Notes: generated by a model not told the origin, from the letters alone. 52,993 nt of DNA from Paenibacillus sp. JCM 18996 (GCA_001313085.1 BBFE01000028.1:1-52993); one strand, 5' to 3'; positions 24,327 to 37,411 are shown, counted from the stretch's first letter. A program made the numbers and translations.

Positions 24327-24350
24327 ACGTAACTGCCGGACAGGGCCGGG

Positions 24351-24379
24351 CCTTTCCTCTTGAGGGAAAGGTTTTTTTT
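24351..24379 (+). terminator. Terminator of the nuo operon
   Basis: CCTTTCC and GGAAAGG form a 7-bp stem with a short loop, followed by eight T. Confidence 0.85.
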
Positions 24380-24480
24380 GTCTTCACGGACGGATGGTTT
24401 CTATGCTTTTTTTTCCATCAAATCAGGTAGAATATTAGGGTGTGCGCCGATATAAAAAAAGATTAAAAGGGCTTGATCCT

Positions 24481-27325
24481 ATGAATTTTAAAAAAAATAT
24501 ATACTCTTGTTTATCTGCTTTCTGCTGTTGGCGTTTAATACCGGTGGGCCGGTTGCTCTATCACAAGGAAATCAAATGCGGATACGATAAATCGGGCGGC
24601 GGTTTCCTCCTGGATCATAAAGTGGAAGAATGGGGTGGAACCGTCTTTTCTGAAAGAAAGCAAAGTGGTCACCGAATTCCGTGAGCTCGGCATCGTTGTC
24701 GCACGGCCCAAATCTTCCCGGCAGCAACAAAGCTGGCTCGATAAATGGAGCGCATCTCCAGCAGTGGATTATCTGCAGCCCGATACAAAGGTACAGGTTA
24801 CTGCAGTTCCAAACGACCCTCTGCTGGTAAAGCAAAAAAAATATCTGCAGCAAATCCACGCCGAAGAAGCATGGGACGTGCCTTTAAACCAGAAGCCAAT
24901 TACGGTGGCGGTTGTAGATACGGGAGTGGATCTGAAGCACCCGGATTTGGAAGGAAGAATCGGGGACGGCAGCAACCTGCTCTTCCCTTCCCTGCCGCCT
25001 AAGGACGACAATGGACATGGAACCAACGTTGCGGGCATCATCGCAGCAAATGCAAACAATGACAAAGGGATAGCCGGAATCGCCGCAAATGCGCGCCTTA
25101 TGCCGATTAAAGCGTTAGAGGCGGACGGCACCGGAGGAGAAGCCAAGCTCGGGGAAGGCATCCGGTATGCTGTGAATCACGGTGCGAAAATAGTGGTGCT
25201 GTCCCTGGGACTCAATAAATATTCCCCTTTTATGTACGATATGGTAAAGTATGCGGATGACAAAGGGGTATTGATCGTTGCGGCCGCGGGCAACGAAGGA
25301 ATGACCGTGAAATATCCGGCCGCCTATCCGACTGTCATGGCCGTGGGCGGAGTCACCGCAGACCTGAAAGCCCACCCCAAATCGAACAGCGGACCGGAAC
25401 TGGATATAGTGGCTCCATGGGACGTATTTACGACAGCGATGGGCGGAGGCTATGAATACAAGGACGGTACCTCTATGGCTGCCCCTCAAGTGGCTGCGGT
25501 CGCGGCATTGGCCTGGAGCAAATATCCGGATATGACGCCTGCCCAAATCCGCAATCTTCTCCGCCAAACGGCGCAGGATATCGGCGAGCCCGGATGGGAT
25601 CCGAAAACGGGCTACGGCCTGCTCCGGGCGGACCGCGCTTTGACGCAACCCTACACTGCGGATATGTATGAGGATAACAATTCAATAGACAAGGCCAAAG
25701 CGCTGTCTATTAATATGAAAATAGACGCCGAGTTCAGCAGTCCGGCCGATCAGGATTGGTTCCGGCTGGAATCCGATTATAACGGCACCGTCCAGCTGCA
25801 GCTGGCGACAAATGACAACACATCCGTTCAAATCACCTATTACGCCAGCGGGGCTCGCAAACCGAAGACTTATTTTGTAAAGGGCAAGCAGTCCGTTTCC
25901 ATTCCCGTATCCAAGGGCAAAGGCTACTTGATGCTGCAGCTCGCTGCAGAATCGAACCCGTCTACCGGGCAAGCGCCGGCCACAACTGGCGGTGCAAGCC
26001 AGAGCAAGCTGCCCGCGAATTTAAGCATGACAGCCCCGGTGCCGTACTCGCTGATTACGAACTTTACGATCGGTCCGGACGCTTATGCTGGAAATGAAAG
26101 CCAATCTACCGCTTATACGCTGCCTCCGAATACCAAAGAGATCAAAGGAGCGTTCGAAAAAAGCGGACGACCAGGATTGGTACAAATTTGTGGCAGAAAG
26201 ATCCGGCACTTTGCGCGTCAAGGTGAGCACCGATACGGGACGGATGGATCCTGTCCTCTATATCCAGCCCAAAGGGGGCAAACCTCTGATAATTGACCAG
26301 GGCGGCGACGGAGTAACGGAAACCAGCCAGCTGATGAACATTTTACCGGGCGAATATTATATCCGCGTCAGCAATGCCCAGGGAAATGCCGTGCCCATAA
26401 CAGGCGAATACACGCTCAGCCTGGAATACAACATGAAATACATCGACCCGAACGAACCGAACGATAAGCTATGAAGCGACAACACTGGGATCGGGCACGG
26501 AATACAAAGGAATTTTAGATACGGTGGAGGATGAAGACTGGTTCAGGGCGGCTTTGGATCGAGAGAGCTTGCTGGAAATCAATCTGGGCAATATACCTGA
26601 CGGACACCCGGTGGCCGTGACGGTTTATGACCGCAATATTAATCCGATCAACTCTTACGAGGTGAAAAAAACTCTCAGTGGAAAAGCAAGCTGAGGCTTG
26701 CCGCCGGAGACTATTACATCAAGCTTCATACCGACTCGCCTTTTGACAATCAAATGTATCTGCTCAAGGCTGACATTAGGCCGCTGTTCGGCGGGTATGT
26801 GGATGTGGCGGGACATTGGGCCGCGAATGCGATCCTGGAGCTCAGCGCGAAGCACTTGGTAAAAGGCCAGGAAGACCTCATGTTCCATCCCGACAAAGAA
26901 ATAACGAGAGCCGAAGCCTTGACGATTCTCGTGGATGCTTTTGGCTTGACCAGGGAAAACGAAATTTACTTCTCTGATGTTCCCCGGACCTATTGGGCTT
27001 ACGATATGGTCGCAAGGCAGTGACAGCGGGTATTACCAAGGGATACCCTGACGGTACACTGGTGCCCGACGAGCCGATTAACCGGCTGGAGATGACCCAG
27101 CTGCTCGCAAACTGCCTGAATTATAAAGGAAAGTACAGAGGCTTCCCGCCTTTCAACGACATTCCCAAAGGCCATCCGGGGGAAGGGATCCTTAAGCAAT
27201 TCAAAGCCGAAGGATGGATCAAAGGCTTTCCCGACGGGACATTCCGCCCCACTCAGCATACGACCAGGGCCGAATTTGTTGTATTGTTAACCCAAATTTT
27301 GAGATCGGGAAGGGGAAGGATATGA
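24481..27325 (+). CDS. Subtilisin-like serine protease with pre-peptidase domains and C-terminal SLH repeats
   Basis: Secreted, wall-anchored S8 protease of about 950 residues. ATG 24481 begins a signal peptide (MNFKKYILLFICFLLLAF) once the 8-A run at about 24490 is reduced by two; -1 A near 24576 joins it to the mature part. Catalytic triad: Asp near 146 (VAVVDTGVD), His near 179 (NGHGTNVAG) and Ser near 331 (GTSMAAPQ). Then pre-peptidase C-terminal type beta domains with the repeated D-Q/E-DW motif (DQDWFR, DQDWYK, DEDWFR), then three SLH repeats from about 26795 to the end. Other shifts: +1 A near 26157, one near 26469 (-2 or +1), +2 A at 26665-26671 and -1 near 27012. It ends ATGA-coupled to the next gene. 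Confidence 0.85.
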
Positions 27326-27577
27326 ACTATTTTCCAATGGCCGCGTTTCCTATTTATTGGATCAGGGTAATACACATTATCATAATCCTTGCAAGTATAA
27401 GCCTTTCCTGGTGGGCACTGCAGGCCCTCCGTTTCGACATTCTGCTTGTAAGGCCAAGAAGTGTGCAGGGAAAAAAAATTTTGCAGCTTCTTCTCTCCAT
27501 TGTATTGGGATATGGTATCGCACAGTTTTTTTATCGAATATTGGAAATTGTCGTTCGGTTCCTTCGGGGGGATGTAA
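27322..27577 (+). CDS. ywzB: DUF1146 (YwzB-like) small membrane protein
   Basis: Two-helix membrane protein of unknown role, conserved just upstream of murA in Bacilli. Helix 1 VIHIIIILASISLSWWALQAL, helix 2 LLLSIVLGYGIAQFF; the ALQALRFD motif is typical. The 8-A run 27471-27478 probably holds three extra A (QGKILQLL). One extra T near 27530 shifts the frame; repaired it ends IEYWKLSFGSFGGM at TAA 27575-27577, about 84 residues. The next 229 bp to murA hold an AGACT-AATTA-AGTCT inverted repeat (27740-27754) but no gene I can support. Confidence 0.75.
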
Positions 27578-27806
27578 AGCCAGGAAGTGGGGAGAAGAGA
27601 ATAACAATATGGCAATTTGTAAACAATGGATAATACTACCGTATCAAATCGGATTCTCCATACGAATAGTATGATTGGCGCCCGAAAAAACAGCCAATTT
27701 CCAAGTGTTCTCAGTTGCCGGTTAAAACAAGCGAATGGTAGACTAATTAAGTCTGTATCGAACTGTGAATAAATACAAATAAAATTTGGGCGCGGAGGGA
27801 CCTCGT

Positions 27807-29131
<1,325 letters not shown>

Positions 29132-29142
29132 ACAAACTGACG

Positions 29143-29181
29143 AAGGCGGATTCTTCTTAATGAAGAGTGCGCCTTTTTTTT
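29143..29181 (+). terminator. Terminator after murA
   Basis: AAGGCG pairs with CGCCTT and TTCTTC with GAAGA in an imperfect long stem, followed by eight T. Confidence 0.75.
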
Positions 29182-29366
29182 GTGGCATTCTTTTGGGGCC
29201 CCCCGCAAAGTATCCGGCATAGGCTTCGAAGCTTCACGTCACTTTGTGGGGTTATTTTTTTGTTCTATCGGCCTCTTGTCTCTCATAAAATAGTACAGCC
29301 TAAAGCAAGAGTCAGTGATTCCCGCCAACGGTCATGGTCTATTTTAAGCAGAAGACGGAGGTAAGT

Positions 29367-30409
29367 ATGAAGATTGCGTTGAACCGGAATTTTGCACTCT
29401 GGATGTTTGTTGGAATGATAGGTTTTATGGCGGCCACCCTCCTGGTGCCGGGCTTGCTGGTTAAAAAAAATCCCCAAATCCCAAGTACCCTTGAGGCCCT
29501 CCGTTCAAGCGTCCGAGAATACCCAGGCTGCAGAGAAACCGGTGCTTATTCCTGTGTACAGAAGCCAAACCCATAAAGTGGAAAGCCTGCCTCTGGAGGA
29601 CTACGTCCGGGGAGTAGTTGCCGCTGAAATGCCGTTGGAGTTCGAAGTGGAAGCCCTTAAAGCGCAGGCCATTGCTGCGAGGACCTACCTCATCCGCAGA
29701 TTGCAGGACCGCGATTTCAGCAGCGTCCCCGTCAAGGAGGCGTGGATTACCGATACGGTGGCGCACCAGGCTTTTATTTCCGAGGACGAGCTTCGCCGCA
29801 AATTGTCCGCTGATGAACAGGCCGCTTACTTTGCCAAACTGAACCGGGCGGTAGAGGAGACGAAAGGGCAGATTATCACGTATGAGGGAAAGCCGATCCA
29901 AGCCTTCTTTTTTCTCCACAAGCAACGGGTATACGGAAAATGCAGAAGATTACTGGGGCGAATACATCCCCTATCTGCGCAGTGTGCCAAGCCCTTGGGA
30001 CCGTAACTCCCCCGAATATAAACAGACGACGACGCTGTCGATCGGCCATGTGCTGCAAAGCCTTGGAGCAGGTTCGGCCATTCCGGCCAGCGCGAATTCT
30101 TTTGGAATGAAAGTTTTAGAGAAAAGCCAGGGACAGCGGATCAAGAAAATCAATGTAGCGGGAAAGGTGTTCACCGGAAGGGAAGTAAGAGAGAAGCTGG
30201 GTCTGCCTTCCTCACAATTTGACTGGAGCCGGAAGGGCGGCTCTTTGATCGTTACAACCTACGGATACGGACACGGAGTCGGGATGAGCCAGTGGGGAGC
30301 GAACGGAATGGCCAAGGAAGGCAGCACGGCGGAACAAATTTTGCGGTATTATTACGACGGGGTAGAGATCAGTCAAGCCCCTCCTCTGGCAGCACTGACA
30401 GGCTCCTGA
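29367..30409 (+). CDS. spoIID: Stage II sporulation protein D (SpoIID lytic transglycosylase)
   Basis: Mother-cell membrane-anchored enzyme that cleaves glycan strands during engulfment together with SpoIIM and SpoIIP. ATG 29367 is 6 bp after GGAGGT. N-terminal membrane anchor WMFVGMIGFMAATLLVPGLLV; core LPLEDYVRGVVAAEMP with the catalytic Glu, ALKAQAIAARTYLIRR, STSNGYTENAEDYWG, and the C-terminal GYGHGVGMSQWGANGMA. Two expansions: the 8-A run at about 29463 (+1) and the T run near 29910 (+1, FFFSTSNGYT). About 346 residues. A CATAAAAT at 29284-29291 is a possible sigma-E -10, but no good -35 accompanies it. Confidence 0.92.
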
Positions 30410-30452
30410 GAAACTCTTCTATATTTTATTTCAAAAAATCTATCACCCTTGA

Positions 30453-30481
30453 GTATAAAACAACAGGTTCTGGCAACAATG
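30453..30481 (+). promoter_or_regulatory. Sigma-F type promoter for spoIIQ
   Basis: GTATA (30453-30457), 14 bp, GGCAACAATG (30472-30481). Both match the sigma-F/G-class consensus (GYWTA and GGNNANAHTR) at every specified base. spoIIQ is a sigma-F gene in Bacillus subtilis. Confidence 0.7.
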
Positions 30482-30502
30482 AGTTACTGAGGTGATGATA
30501 GA

Positions 30503-31233
30503 ATGAATGAAAACCAGAAAAAACGAAAAAAAAAGAAGAGTCTCCTAAACTGCTAGAAGGAGCTCAACAAGCTTCAACGTCTGGATGGAAAAGATTATTG
30601 TCCAAGAAATGGGTATTTCCGGCGACGTACATGGCAGCTGCGGCAATTATCTTAACCTTAATGTGGGTCTATCAAGGCTCCGGGACAAAGAACCATTCGG
30701 CGGATTCCACAGGCCTGACAAGCAGCAAATCCGTAACGGACACGGTATCGAAACCCGATTCCACACCGGTTATGGCGAGCTCCGAAACGATGCAGTGGCC
30801 GGTTAAGGACAAGAATGAGCTGCAGGTTGTGCTTCCTTTCTATGACAAGAACGGCTCTAACGAGGTAAGACAAACCGCGATGGTAGAGTATGACAACACC
30901 ATGATTCCTCACGTTGGAGTGGACCTCGCCAGAAACGACAACCAACCGTTCGATGTGCTGGCAGCGATGAGCGGCAAAGTCTCTCTCGTGCAGAAGGATC
31001 CTTTGGTGGGCAATATCGTGGAAATCACGCACGGCAACGGTTATGTTACAGTGTACCAGAGCTTGGCTGATGTAAAAGTGGCGAAAGACGACCAAGTGAA
31101 GAAAGGCGATGCCATCGCCCAGGCGGGACGCAGTGAACTGGAGAAGGACCAGGGAGTCCACGTTCATTTTGAAGTTCGCCAAGGCGCCGACGGTGCCGCC
31201 GTCAATCCGGAGCAGTTGATTAGCCAGAAGTAA
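30503..31233 (+). CDS. spoIIQ: SpoIIQ, LytM/M23-domain forespore engulfment protein
   Basis: Forespore half of the SpoIIQ-SpoIIIAH channel across the intermembrane space. ATG 30503; the 9-A run at 30526-30534 carries two extra A, giving MNENQKKRKKEESPK. One membrane helix (WVFPATYMAAAAIILTLMWVY), a linker rich in Ser/Thr, then an M23 domain. The zinc motif appears complete: His and Asp in PHVGVDLA and HVHFEV near the end. The Bacillus subtilis protein lacks the first His. About 242 residues. Confidence 0.88.
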
Positions 31234-31246
31234 ATCTTCTCGTATA

Positions 31247-31283
31247 AGCAGTGGGGAAAACTTGATCCCTGCTGCTTTTTTTT
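31247..31283 (+). terminator. Terminator after spoIIQ
   Basis: AGCAG pairs with CTGCT and GGGGA with TCCCT, followed by eight T. Confidence 0.75.
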
Positions 31284-31336
31284 AGTGAAAATGAAAATAA
31301 TTATGACAAACTGAGCTTGTCAGGCTTGGAAACAGA

Positions 31337-31364
31337 GAATATATGGTGGCACTCCTCATATAAT
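31337..31364 (+). promoter_or_regulatory. Sigma-E type promoter for spoIIID
   Basis: GAATATA (31337-31343), 13 bp, CATATAAT (31357-31364), close to the sigma-E consensus (KMATATT, CATACAHT). spoIIID is sigma-E dependent in Bacillus subtilis. The -10 ends 34 bp before the gene. Confidence 0.55.
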
Positions 31365-31398
31365 GTACCAAACTAGCTTGAGGAAAGGGGCGAGGGGA

Positions 31399-31689
31399 GT
31401 GCACGATTACATCAAAGAGCGAACCATTAAAATCGGACGTTGCCTGGTGGAAACAAAACACACGGTTAGAACCATAGCCAAAGAGTTTGGAGTTTCCAAA
31501 AGTACGGTGCACAAAGACTTGACCGAGAGACTTCCAGAGATCAACCCGGAGCTGGCCAACCAAGTGAAGCACATTCTGGAGTACCACAAGTCGATCCGCC
31601 ACCTTCGCGGAGGAGAAGCGACCAAAATCAAGTATCGGAAAACAAGAAGCCCCAAAGCAGCGGAGCAGTTAATTACTGCCAAATTATAA
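31399..31689 (+). CDS. spoIIID: Sporulation transcription factor SpoIIID
   Basis: Small DNA-binding regulator of mother-cell genes; it activates sigK and represses part of the sigma-E regulon. GTG 31399 (MHDYIKERTIKIG) matches the conserved start. The helix-turn-helix is RTIAKEFGVSKSTVHKDLTER, followed by LPEINPELANQVKHILEYHKSIRHLRGGEAT. 96 residues, uninterrupted, very close to the family throughout except the last 15 residues, which are always variable. Confidence 0.96.
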   Translation: MHDYIKERTIKIGRCLVETKHTVRTIAKEFGVSKSTVHKDLTERLPEINPELANQVKHILEYHKSIRHLRGGEATKIKYRKTRSPKAAEQLITAKL

Positions 31690-31700
31690 TGCCTGATCTC

Positions 31701-31730
31701 TTGCATCTCTTTATTCTCTTGCCGTATAAT
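31701..31730 (+). promoter_or_regulatory. Sigma-A type promoter for mbl
   Basis: TTGCAT (31701-31706), 18 bp, perfect TATAAT (31725-31730). A leader of about 155 bp follows before mbl. Confidence 0.5.
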
Positions 31731-31885
31731 AATTTTGTTGGATACAATCCATAAAAAAAGAGGAAATTTGTCGTTATATGGCGAATTATACACATAGATG
31801 ACAGATCCGCCCGCTTTTACTGGATGAACGGTTGGCATAGAGCTGCGGGGTAACCGGCTCCGTTTGGCTTAGCTTAGGAGGATAA

Positions 31886-32893
<1,008 letters not shown>

Positions 32894-32957
32894 CGACATC
32901 CCTGCCGATATAGATAATATATCGCTTTGCCGCATTGTGCCTAAGGAGGATAAGAAC

Positions 32958-33810
32958 TTGTTAAGAGGCCTGTACAGCGCCGCGTCGGGAATGATTACAC
33001 AGCAGAGAAAACATGACACAGTCACGAATAACATTGCAAATATAAATACACCGGGCTACAAACAGGGTTATTCCGTTTCCCGTTCGTTTCCGGAAATGCT
33101 CATAGCGAAGATCCGCGATGATTCCAGCCAGGGCCGCATGCCCCTCGGAAAAAATCAATACCGGAGTATACACGGAAGAAATTCCGACAATCTATACACA
33201 GGGCGATTTGATGGAAACGCAAAATTCCTATGATTTTGCACTTGTATCCGACATACGGGTGCCGAACATGAACTTTGACGCTTCCGGCAAATCCAGGAAC
33301 GCGGACGGAACGGTTGTCTATCAGCCTCAAGCCTACTTTACCGTGCTTGGTCAGGATGGGGAGCAGCGCTTTACGCGCGATGGCAAATTTACCGTAGACC
33401 GCTTGGGGCAGCTCGTCACTGCTGGAGGATTACGGGTGATGGACACCCGGAATCAACCTATTACCATTACGGAACCGGTAAAATTGGCGGCTAACGGCGT
33501 TTTAACGACAGAGACTGGACAAGCGGTGGCGACGCTGCAGATTACCCGGGTGGACAACCCGCAGAAACTGCTCAGCGAAGGGAACGGGATGTTCCGTGTG
33601 AGCCCGGATGACCAGAATACGGCGGCTCCTCTGGCCGATTTTACCGGAGTCCAGCTGAAGCAGGGTTTTATCGAGCGCTCCAACGTCGATTCTACGCAGG
33701 CTATGGTAGACATGAATACTGCGCTGCGGGCATATGAGGCCAATCAGAGAGTGATCCAATTTTATGACAAAAGCATGGAGAAGGCTGTCAGCGAAGTGGG
33801 AAGAGTGTAG
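32958..33810 (+). CDS. flhO: Flagellar hook-basal body protein FlhO (FlgF/FlgG family)
   Basis: Distal-rod family protein. TTG 32958 lies 8 bp after AAGGAGG and gives MLRGLYSAASGMITQQRKHDTVTNNIANINTPGYKQ, the N-terminal rod signature. The C-terminus is QGFIERSNVDSTQAMVDMNTALRAYEANQRVIQFYD, the matching coiled-coil end. One extra A near 33148 (LGKINTGVYTEEIPT) shifts the frame; repaired length is about 283 residues. It pairs with the next gene. Confidence 0.9.
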
Positions 33811-33844
33811 CGGATGACGGCCCTTTTAAATAGGAGGTTCCTGA

Positions 33845-34671
33845 ATGAATAACTCTATAATAAGCGCCTCGGTCTCCATGAATGCTTTACAGCAAAAAAT
33901 TGGATATGATGGCTAACAATATTGCTAATGTCAACACGGTAGGGTATAAAAAAGAAAGAGGCGTCCTTCCAGGATGTTTTGACAAATATCAGCAGCCAGC
34001 CCAAAAGCTTTCAAGAAGAGGGCAGATTGACTCCGCTTGGCATTACTCATGGCTACGGCTCCATGCTCGGCGCGGCAACATTGAACATGTCCCAGGGAGC
34101 GGTCAAGGAAACCGGCAATCCCCTGGATCTTTCCCTTGAAGGTGAGGGCTGCTGCAGGTCGGCGCGAATCAATGGACTCGGGACGGGTCTTTGGCGCTTT
34201 CGATCAATCCCCAGGCTCCCGGCACTTTGCTGCTGACAACCAAGGACGGGAAGCGGATTATCGGGGCTGATGAGCGGCCGGTTTCGGTTCCGGCCAATAC
34301 CCGGCTCGAGATTCAACCTGACGGAGTCATAATGTCTTACAATAACGCCGCCCCCCGGCACGGCGCCTGTAAGAGCAGGACAGATCAAGCTGGTGCGGGT
34401 CCTGCGTCCTCAGCTTTTGCAGCAGTCGGGGGATAACCTGTTTGAGCTCCAGCCCGGAGCAGCCTACAACGACGTTCTTCGTACGGAACTGCCGAACCCT
34501 GGCAATCCCAATTCAATCAAGGTTCGCCAAGGCTTCCTGGAGCAGTCCAACGTCGATGTTGCACAGGAGATGACGGAGATGATGAATGTGCAGCGCGCTT
34601 TTCAGCTGAACTCCAGAGCGATCCGTTCTTCCGATACGATGATGGGGCTCGCGAATAACTTGCGCGGATAA
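33845..34671 (+). CDS. flhP: Flagellar hook-basal body protein FlhP (FlgG family)
   Basis: Second rod protein, same architecture: N-terminal MNNSIISASVSMNALQQKLDMMANNIANVNTVGYK and C-terminal QGFLEQSNVDVAQEMTEMMNVQRAFQLNSRAI. Four shifts: +1 A near 33894, +1 A near 33949, -1 G near 34147 (GEGLLQVGANQ), and +1 in a C run near 34351 (five C read as six), a rare case of expansion outside A/T. About 275 residues. B. subtilis flhO-flhP sit in the same place. Confidence 0.9.
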
Positions 34672-34692
34672 CGAAAATGAGGAGCTTTAACG

Positions 34693-34931
34693 ATGACGGA
34701 ACAGGAACAGGAAGACGTTCAGCCTGCTAAACGTGCGCCTTCCAAGCTGCTGCGCTCAGGCTCTATCCTGCTGAAGATCTGCAAGGAGCTAAGAGTTCCC
34801 CTGCTTTGTGCGCTCACTCTCGCAGCGGGATTGTTGATCGGATATGTTTACATCGGTAAAGGCAGCCTGCGCGAGGCCTGGATGTTTTCAACATGGAGCA
34901 TCTATTCGAACTGATATTCGCTAACACATAA
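34693..34931 (+). CDS. EpuA-family small membrane protein
   Basis: Short protein with a charged N-terminus (MTEQEQEDVQPAKRAPSK) and one membrane helix (VPLLCALTLAAGLLIGYVYIG). This family (PF11772) is often mislabelled as RNA polymerase beta subunit. A missing G near 34880 (TGGGATGTT) shifts the end; repaired it reads EAWDVFNMEHLFELIFANT and stops at TAA 34929-34931, about 79 residues. Function unknown; it is conserved after flagellar rod genes or near fabZ in Bacilli. Confidence 0.7.
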
Positions 34932-34997
34932 AGAGACTTCCCCGTGTGCGCAGCACATCGCAGATGGGGCAGCCGAACTCTCGCTTTCAGGTATATC

Positions 34998-35022
34998 AAC
35001 TCCCTCGGGGAGTTTTTTTTTT
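34998..35022 (+). terminator. Terminator after the flhO-flhP-epuA group
   Basis: AACTCCC and GGGAGTT form a tight 7-bp stem, followed by ten T. The next 208 bp to fabZ show a TATAAT at about 35036 but no gene. Confidence 0.85.
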
Positions 35023-35230
35023 GTGCCGGGGAAGGTATAATGTAAGTGGTGTCTTTGCGCCAAACTTGCATAACTGCAGAAAAAAAAGAGCATAAGCAAG
35101 GAATACTCCCGGCGAATGCTCCCTTATATCAACCTCCACTACTGCAGCTCGTGAAGGGACAATGTTATTGTAAGTTATGTCGCAGCCTTTTATACCAATC
35201 GATACCAATTAGTGGGAGGAGCACTCGGAC

Positions 35231-35664
35231 TTGTTGAACGCTGAGGAAATTCAAAAGATTATTCCCCACCGCTACCCGTTTCTGTTGGTGGATAAGATTC
35301 TGGAACTGGAGGAAGGGGTAAAAGCTGTCGGGCTGAAAAAATGTAACCGTAAACGAACCCTTTTTTTCCAGGGGCACTTTCCCGGATATCCGGTCATGCC
35401 CGGAGTGCTGATTGTCGAGCTTTGGCCCAGGTGGGCGCTATCGCCATGCTGAGCTTGGAGGCAAACCGGGGCAAGATCGGCTTGTTTGCGGGCATAGACG
35501 GCCTTCGTTTCCGTGAGCAGGTGGTGCCTGGGGACACACTCCATCTGGAAGTGGAAATTACCAGATTAAAAGGTTCCGTCGGCAAAGGACAAGCTCTGGC
35601 CAAAGTCGGTGACAAAGTAGCGGCCCAGGGAGAATTGATGTTTGCGCTGACTTCTCCTTTCTAA
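35231..35664 (+). CDS. fabZ: 3-hydroxyacyl-ACP dehydratase FabZ
   Basis: Removes water from 3-hydroxyacyl-ACP in fatty-acid elongation. Hot-dog fold: [33 protein letters not shown] with the catalytic His and Glu. TTG 35231 (or 35234) follows GGAGGA by about 9 bp. A compensating pair, +1 A at 35336-35341 and +2 T at 35361-35367, garbles eight codons that should read [10 protein letters not shown]; then -1 G near 35419 (GAGGCT) shifts the frame. Repaired length is about 143 residues. Confidence 0.9.
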
Positions 35665-35690
35665 AAATTCATTCAAAAAGGGGTAATCTT

Positions 35691-37393
35691 ATGAGCGAAT
35701 CCAATCGAGTGAAGAATTTGTATGAGCTGTGGTTGAATGATCCGATGATCGATGACTCGACGAAGTCCGAACTGAAGCAGATTGCGGAGCAAGGTTCCGA
35801 AGTTGAGGACCGTTTTTTTATAAAGATTTGGAGTTTGGCACTGGGGGTTTGCGCGGCGTTATAGGAGCAGGTACAAACCGCATCAACAAATATACGGTGG
35901 GCCGGACGACTCAGGACTTGCGGAGTATATCCTGCGCCAGAAAGCGGTGCGGCCTTCAGCTGTGATCGCTTACGATTCCAGAAACCAGTCTCCCGAGTTT
36001 GCGCTGGAAACCGCGCTTGTGCTCGCCGGCAACGGAATTAAAGCTTATGTGTTCGAATCGCTCCGTCCTACACCCGAGCTGTCTTTTGCCGTTAGAAAGC
36101 TGGAAGCGACGGCGGGAGTGGTCATAACGGCGAGCCATAACCCTCCGGAATATAACGGATATAAAGTGTATGGCGCCGATGGCGGCCAATTGGTGCCTGA
36201 ATTCGCCGAGCAGGTGATCGGGTGTATCAACGATGTCCAATCTTTCTCGTCCGTCCGCAGGATTGACCGGGAGAAGGCGGAAGCCGAGGGCATTCTGGAA
36301 TGGATCGGCGAAGAGATCGACCGGGCGTATATCGCAGAAGTGGCTGCTATCAGCCAGAATCGGGAGACAGTGAAGAAGATCAGTCCGGATTTCCGTATTG
36401 TCTATACTCCGCTGCATGGCGCAGGCAATCTGCCCGTTCGCGCGGTATTGAAAGAGATCGGATTTGAGCAGGTGCACGTGGTGCCGGAACAGGAGAAGCC
36501 GGACGCCAACTTTTCTACCGTGAAATCTCCCAACCCTGAAGAAAAGGATGCATTCCGCATCGCGATCGGACAGGCTAAAGAGCAGAATGCCGATATCATC
36601 ATCGGAACCGACCCCGACTGCGACCGGATGGGAGCGGTGGTGAAGGATCCGAACGGTGAATATTTCGTGCTTACGGGAAATCAATCCGGAGCGATAATGG
36701 TCAACTACCTGCTCTCAAGCATGAAGCAGCAGGGCAAGCTGCCGGCCGCCGGCATGGTCATCAAGACGATCGTGACGAGCGAGATGGGGGCGGTCATCGC
36801 CAAGCATTACGGAGTCGCGACGATGGACACGCTGACCGGGTTCAAATATATCGGCGAACAGATGACCAAATTCCTGCAAACGGGCGAGCATCAATTCCTG
36901 TTCGGCTACGAGGAAAGCTACGGCTATTTGGCGGGCACCTACGCGCGGGACAAAGACGCTGTGCTGGGTTCGATGTTAATTTGCGAAGCGGCCGCTTATT
37001 ATAAAAGCCAAGGTAAAACATTATACGACGTGCTTCAGGATCTGTACGAAACGCACGGCTACTTCCTGGAAAGCCTGGAGTCGCGGACGTTGAAAGGCAT
37101 TCAGGCGTCGAGCAGATCCAGGCCATCATGGAAGACTGGAGAAACAACCCTCCGGCGGAAGTGAATGGGTTAAAAGTCGCCAGAGGGAAGACTACGCACA
37201 AGGCATACACGGTCTGCCTAAAGAGAATGTGCTGAAATTTATTCTTGAAGATTCCTCCTGGTTCTGCTTGCGGCCTTCCGGCACGGAGCCGAAAATTAAA
37301 GTTTACTTCGCCGTAAAGGGTTCCTCGGTAGATAATGCGGCGGCTAAACTGAACGATTTGAATAAAGCTGTGATGTCGAGGGTAGACGGATAA
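35691..37393 (+). CDS. pgcA: Alpha-phosphoglucomutase / phosphomannomutase (PgcA type)
   Basis: Interconverts glucose 6- and 1-phosphate (or mannose phosphates), feeding UDP-glucose and wall glycopolymers. Four-domain phosphohexomutase: active-site Ser in [13 protein letters not shown], metal loop [10 protein letters not shown], sugar loop GYEESYGYL, phosphate loop [13 protein letters not shown]. Shifts: +2 T near 35814 ([17 protein letters not shown]), -1 G near 35910, -1 G near 37105 and -1 near 37183. Repaired length is about 567 residues. Start [17 protein letters not shown]. Confidence 0.92.
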
Positions 37394-37411
37394 TTTTTTT
37401 TGGAAACAAAA

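Noticed and set aside
24326..24480. Remnant of nuoE/F/G after nuoN
   Set aside because: A strong terminator follows within 25 bp and no flavin, NADH or ferredoxin motif appears in any frame.
32958..34671. FlhO and FlhP as duplicate or split copies of one gene
   Set aside because: Both have complete N- and C-terminal rod signatures and differ throughout; the pair is also conserved in Bacillus subtilis.
35956..36684. Minus-strand frame of 242 codons opposite pgcA
   Set aside because: Shadow of a conserved gene, no ribosome site and no homology-like motif.
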